NCBI RefSeq assembly: GCF_947179165.1
Contig: NC_077242.1
Span: 40,928,097-40,992,096, forward strand
Length of the DNA: 64,000 nucleotides
From: Solanum dulcamara
Lineage: Eukaryota; Streptophyta; Magnoliopsida; Solanales; Solanaceae
Reading direction: 5' to 3'
The translations under genes and the position numbers were made by a program. The notes under the pieces were generated by a model. The model searched no databases and was not told the DNA's origin. It saw only the letters and a list, made by a program, of their open reading frames with translations. Numbering within the stretch: the stretch's first letter is position 1; every line of letters begins with the position of its first letter. Positions 61,501 through 64,000 of this stretch are shown here, one piece after another.

Positions 61501-61677
61501 ATCAAGAAACATTTCTGGAAACTCATTAATTATAGGGACCGACTCTAGAGTAGGGGCTTTGAAACTTTCATCCCTAACCCCCCACAAAATGGTAGATACA
61601 ACCCTTTGAAATCATTTTCTGAGCTTTAAGGTATGAAATAAATTGACCTTTGAATACGAAATTACTACCCTTCCATT

Positions 61678-62088
61678 CTAATTATTAGAAAATTGAAACT
61701 TAACCACACGGGTTCTACAATCAATAAAAACATAACATGTATATAGACAGTCCATACCAATGATAACATCAAAATTTGTCATCTCAAGATCAACTAGATC
61801 ACATAGAGTAACTTTATGAAAAACCGAAATTGGATAACTTTTATATAATATTTTAGCCACAACTGAGTCACTTTCGGGAGTGTGAATGGAAAAAGGGTCT
61901 AACAATATTTCGGGGCTAACATTAAATCTCATGGCGACATAAGGCAAAAAAGGACAAATTTTTACCCAGATCAAGTAATGCATAAACATTTTAGTGGAGG
62001 ACCTGTAACATACCCGTAAAAATAAAGGAAGTCTACTACACCTCTTCCCTATCATGAAGAACATAAAATTGATTGTTGCGTTGGCCAC
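61678..62088 (-). pseudogene. Element D protease remnant
   Basis: The open frame includes PYVAMRFNVSPEILLDPF, DSVVAKILYKSYPISVFHKV and FDVIIGMDCLYTCYVFIDCR, the body of a Gypsy aspartic protease. The active-site region is in a neighbouring frame (ALLDLGKNLSFFA near 61,945-61,983), so a frameshift lies between them near 61,950. It sits between the zinc knuckle and RT as expected. Confidence 0.83.
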
Positions 62089-62099
62089 CCTTTAGTTTC

Positions 62100-63150
62100 C
62101 CTTGAGCACCTTGAGCAACTTGGGCTTGACGAAGACCATCTTTAGCCTTACACTCTTTAGCATGATGACCTGGCTTACCGAATCAGTAACACACATTCAA
62201 ACCTAATAAACCCTCACCCTTGTGGTTCTTTCCACACTTCTTGCATATAGGGGTTACTTAACCAATAGGAGCACCTCCTTGAGGCTTAGGCTTGGTCACT
62301 CGTTCGTTGTCAAACCTTGGAGTATTGGAATTTAAGGAACCTTGATTGGAATACCTTTGGAGAAAATGAGGATGTCCACTACCTCCGGACTTAGCATGAG
62401 AGAAATCTCCACCGTCAGTCCTTGGCTTTTTAGACTCTCTAGTTTTATCCTTTATCTTTTCACTCTCTATTTGCTCGCTATAGGTAAGAAGTCTAGAGAT
62501 GTCAATTTCCCAAATCAATATGGCCATCTTACATTCCTTAGAAGCCACATCTGACACACCCATGAACTTGCTCATATGAATTCTTTAGTCGGCAATCATA
62601 AATGAAACATATTTTGATAATTGAGTAAACTTGAGGGTGTACTCCCTCACACTCATACCATCTTGCTTAAGGTTAATGAAATCTTTTACTTTGGTCTCCC
62701 TTAACTTGGACAAAAAGAAACGATCAAGAAATACACCTTTGAACTACTCTCAAGTCATGAGATTCACCTCTCTAGGCCTCTCACTTCTCCATTGATCAAA
62801 CCAAATTTGGAGAACACCCTTCAGTTGATACGTGGATAATTCTTCCCTCTTAATCGATCTAACCCCAATGATATACACAATCTTGGGAATGATATCAACA
62901 AACTCTTATGTATCCTCTTCAACTTTAGAATCCTAAAACTCTAGAGGATTCATCCACATGAAATCATGAATTCTTGTCACTACCTATACCCATATTTGGG
63001 TTTAAGGCAACAACCATTTCACGATTAGCTTGAGCTATAATGGCTTGAGCAAGTACTTTGAAGGCTGCTTAAAACTTGGCATTGGAGAATTAATCATTCA
63101 AGGTATCATTTGGATATTTTTGATCCTCTTCAACCATATTCCTTCTAGTG
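62100..63150 (-). pseudogene. Element D gag and zinc-knuckle remnant
   Basis: The start is probably near 63,150 (a RRNMVEEDQKYPNDTLND block, then a stop). VLAQAIIAQANREMVVALNP is near 63,010-63,070. The C-terminal half is open at 62,258-62,575: SGVSD-type block MSKFMGVSDVASKECKMAIL, IDISRLLTYSEQIESEKIKD, DGGDFSHAKSGGSGHPHFLQ. A CCHC-type knuckle at about 62,150-62,190 reads CY*FGKPGHHAKEC: one codon is a TGA stop and the second Cys position is Phe, so the knuckle is dead. Confidence 0.85.
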
Positions 63151-63361
63151 GGGTATCATCGTGGAGGTATTTTCTGAAAATTACAAAGAACAAGTATTAG
63201 AGGGAAAGACTTAACCACTCTACCACATGACATAGATCATGAAAAATGTGAGACTTTCCTAAGATGTTTCATATCCTCCTATTTATGGATGCGGAGCGCT
63301 TCACACCAATAAATAAGACTCTACTAAACCCGGCATGTTAGGCTCCTTAGGACTCTTCTAA

Positions 63362-63380
63362 TCTTTATGCTCTAATACCA
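63362..63380 (-). other. Element D primer-binding site
   Basis: The minus strand reads TGGTATTAGAGCATAAAG just after the LTR, a one-base variant of the initiator-Met-type core TGGTATCAGAGC. Confidence 0.85.
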
Positions 63381-63384
63381 AGTT

Positions 63385-64000
63385 TGTCATGACCCAAACT
63401 AGAGTTAAGTGATGACACAACAATCGGCATGCGAGAGATCCCAACCAAGCCATCTTAGTATAGATCGCATACATAAGGTAAAGAAAAATAATAATATAAG
63501 TGGAAGTAAAAGCTCAAGGGAATGGGTGTAAGGGATAGAAATACTCAATTCGATATCCAAGTGGACTACATCAAACATCGTCTAAACATGTCTCTAGTCT
63601 AGTCTTTGATGGGGGCTTAGGATAAGCTCCTAGCTCACCCAAAACATAGAAGAAAATCAAGTAAATAATGAGAATGAAAGTCATGTCCTCGATAGAATAA
63701 TGACTCACCAACTTCTTGATATCTAAAGAAACTCTAGCCACAAAGAGGATGATCGTGAGTGTTGTCCATCCCTACATTATGAGATAATATAGACAAAATA
63801 TGCATTAGTACATAAAATGTACTAAGTATGTGAGATATGTATGAACAAGTAAAGGAGCGTGAACAATATTCCATAAGATGCATGACCTATCATAATGAAC
63901 ACGAGTAAGGCTTAAAAATATTTGAAAATATATGAAAACTCTTGAGCAATGCATATCATAAAACTTCATCATAAACTCATAGATTTAACATTAACTTGTG
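63385..64000 (-). repeat. Element D 5' LTR, 3' end (continues off the right edge)
   Basis: Plus-strand TGTCATGACCCAAAC..., matching 5,077 to about 5,600 in the same orientation and solo LTR E in reverse (58,454 leftward). The 5' terminus of the LTR lies beyond the window. Confidence 0.88.

Larger units (their letters stand above)
58671..63384 (-). mobile_element. Element D interior (Del/Tekay-like Ty3/Gypsy gag-pol)
   Basis: About 4.7 kb with gag, zinc knuckle, protease, RT, RNase H and integrase in canonical order on the minus strand. It is the most complete coding region in the window, but every domain carries stops or frameshifts. Confidence 0.9.

Noticed and set aside
1..64000. Host protein-coding gene somewhere in the window
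   Set aside because: All stretches are accounted for by LTRs, element interiors or their spacers. No intron-exon structure or non-transposon domain was recognised on either strand.

Overview
The window is repeat-rich plant nuclear DNA and I found no host gene in it. Every stretch can be assigned to one of eight Ty3/Gypsy-type LTR retrotransposon units stacked inside one another. The LTR styles (TGTTACACCC...GGGTTGGGTCGTGACA; TGTAAGACCC...GGTCATGACA; TGTTGATG...GTTATCA) look solanaceous to me. That is inference from family resemblance, not a search result.

Layout, from oldest to youngest layer. Element D (minus strand, Del/Tekay-like) spans the whole window: 5' LTR 63,385->64,000 (runs off the edge), gag-pol 58,657-63,384, and a 3' LTR now split into 58,460-58,656, about 56,108-56,265 and 5,077-6,843. 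Three things landed in that 3' LTR: element A (minus, enters from the left edge, ends 5,071), element C (minus, Athila-like, 6,844 to about 56,107) and a solo LTR E (plus, 56,271-58,454). C in turn took R1 (plus, 13,675-23,441), R2 (plus, 25,201-32,214) and B (minus, 34,989-54,758). B took R3 (plus, 39,520-49,767). The nesting is supported by target-site duplications: TAAAA for R1, TAAAG for R2, ATTGT for B (all perfect), TTATC/CTATC for R3 and GGTTA/GGTTC for E. Reading frames and LTRs also rejoin across the insertions. The three pieces of the D 3' LTR sum to about 2.13 kb, close to the 2,184 bp of solo LTR E. The two halves of the C 5' LTR sum to about 1.61 kb, equal to the 1,611-bp 3' LTR.

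A, B, R1, R2 and R3 form one family (called the R family here): LTRs of 2.7-3.6 kb, an initiator-Met-type primer-binding site, purine tracts such as AAAGGGGGAAAGGA, and a short (1.4-3.2 kb) decayed interior whose only recognisable coding remnant is the end of a Del-type integrase. All coding regions in the window are broken by stops and frameshifts.

The most notable observation is a sense-oriented, 3'-truncated copy of 5S ribosomal RNA inside the interiors of R1 (18,945-19,049) and R2 (29,183-29,286). It sits in the same flanking context in both, while R3 has the flank without it. Other structure includes 40-44-bp tandem arrays and long palindromes in the R-family LTRs, a 24-bp array of ACGTG-core motifs in one R2 LTR, a 66-bp triplication in R1, and a plant-transposon-type third ORF in C.
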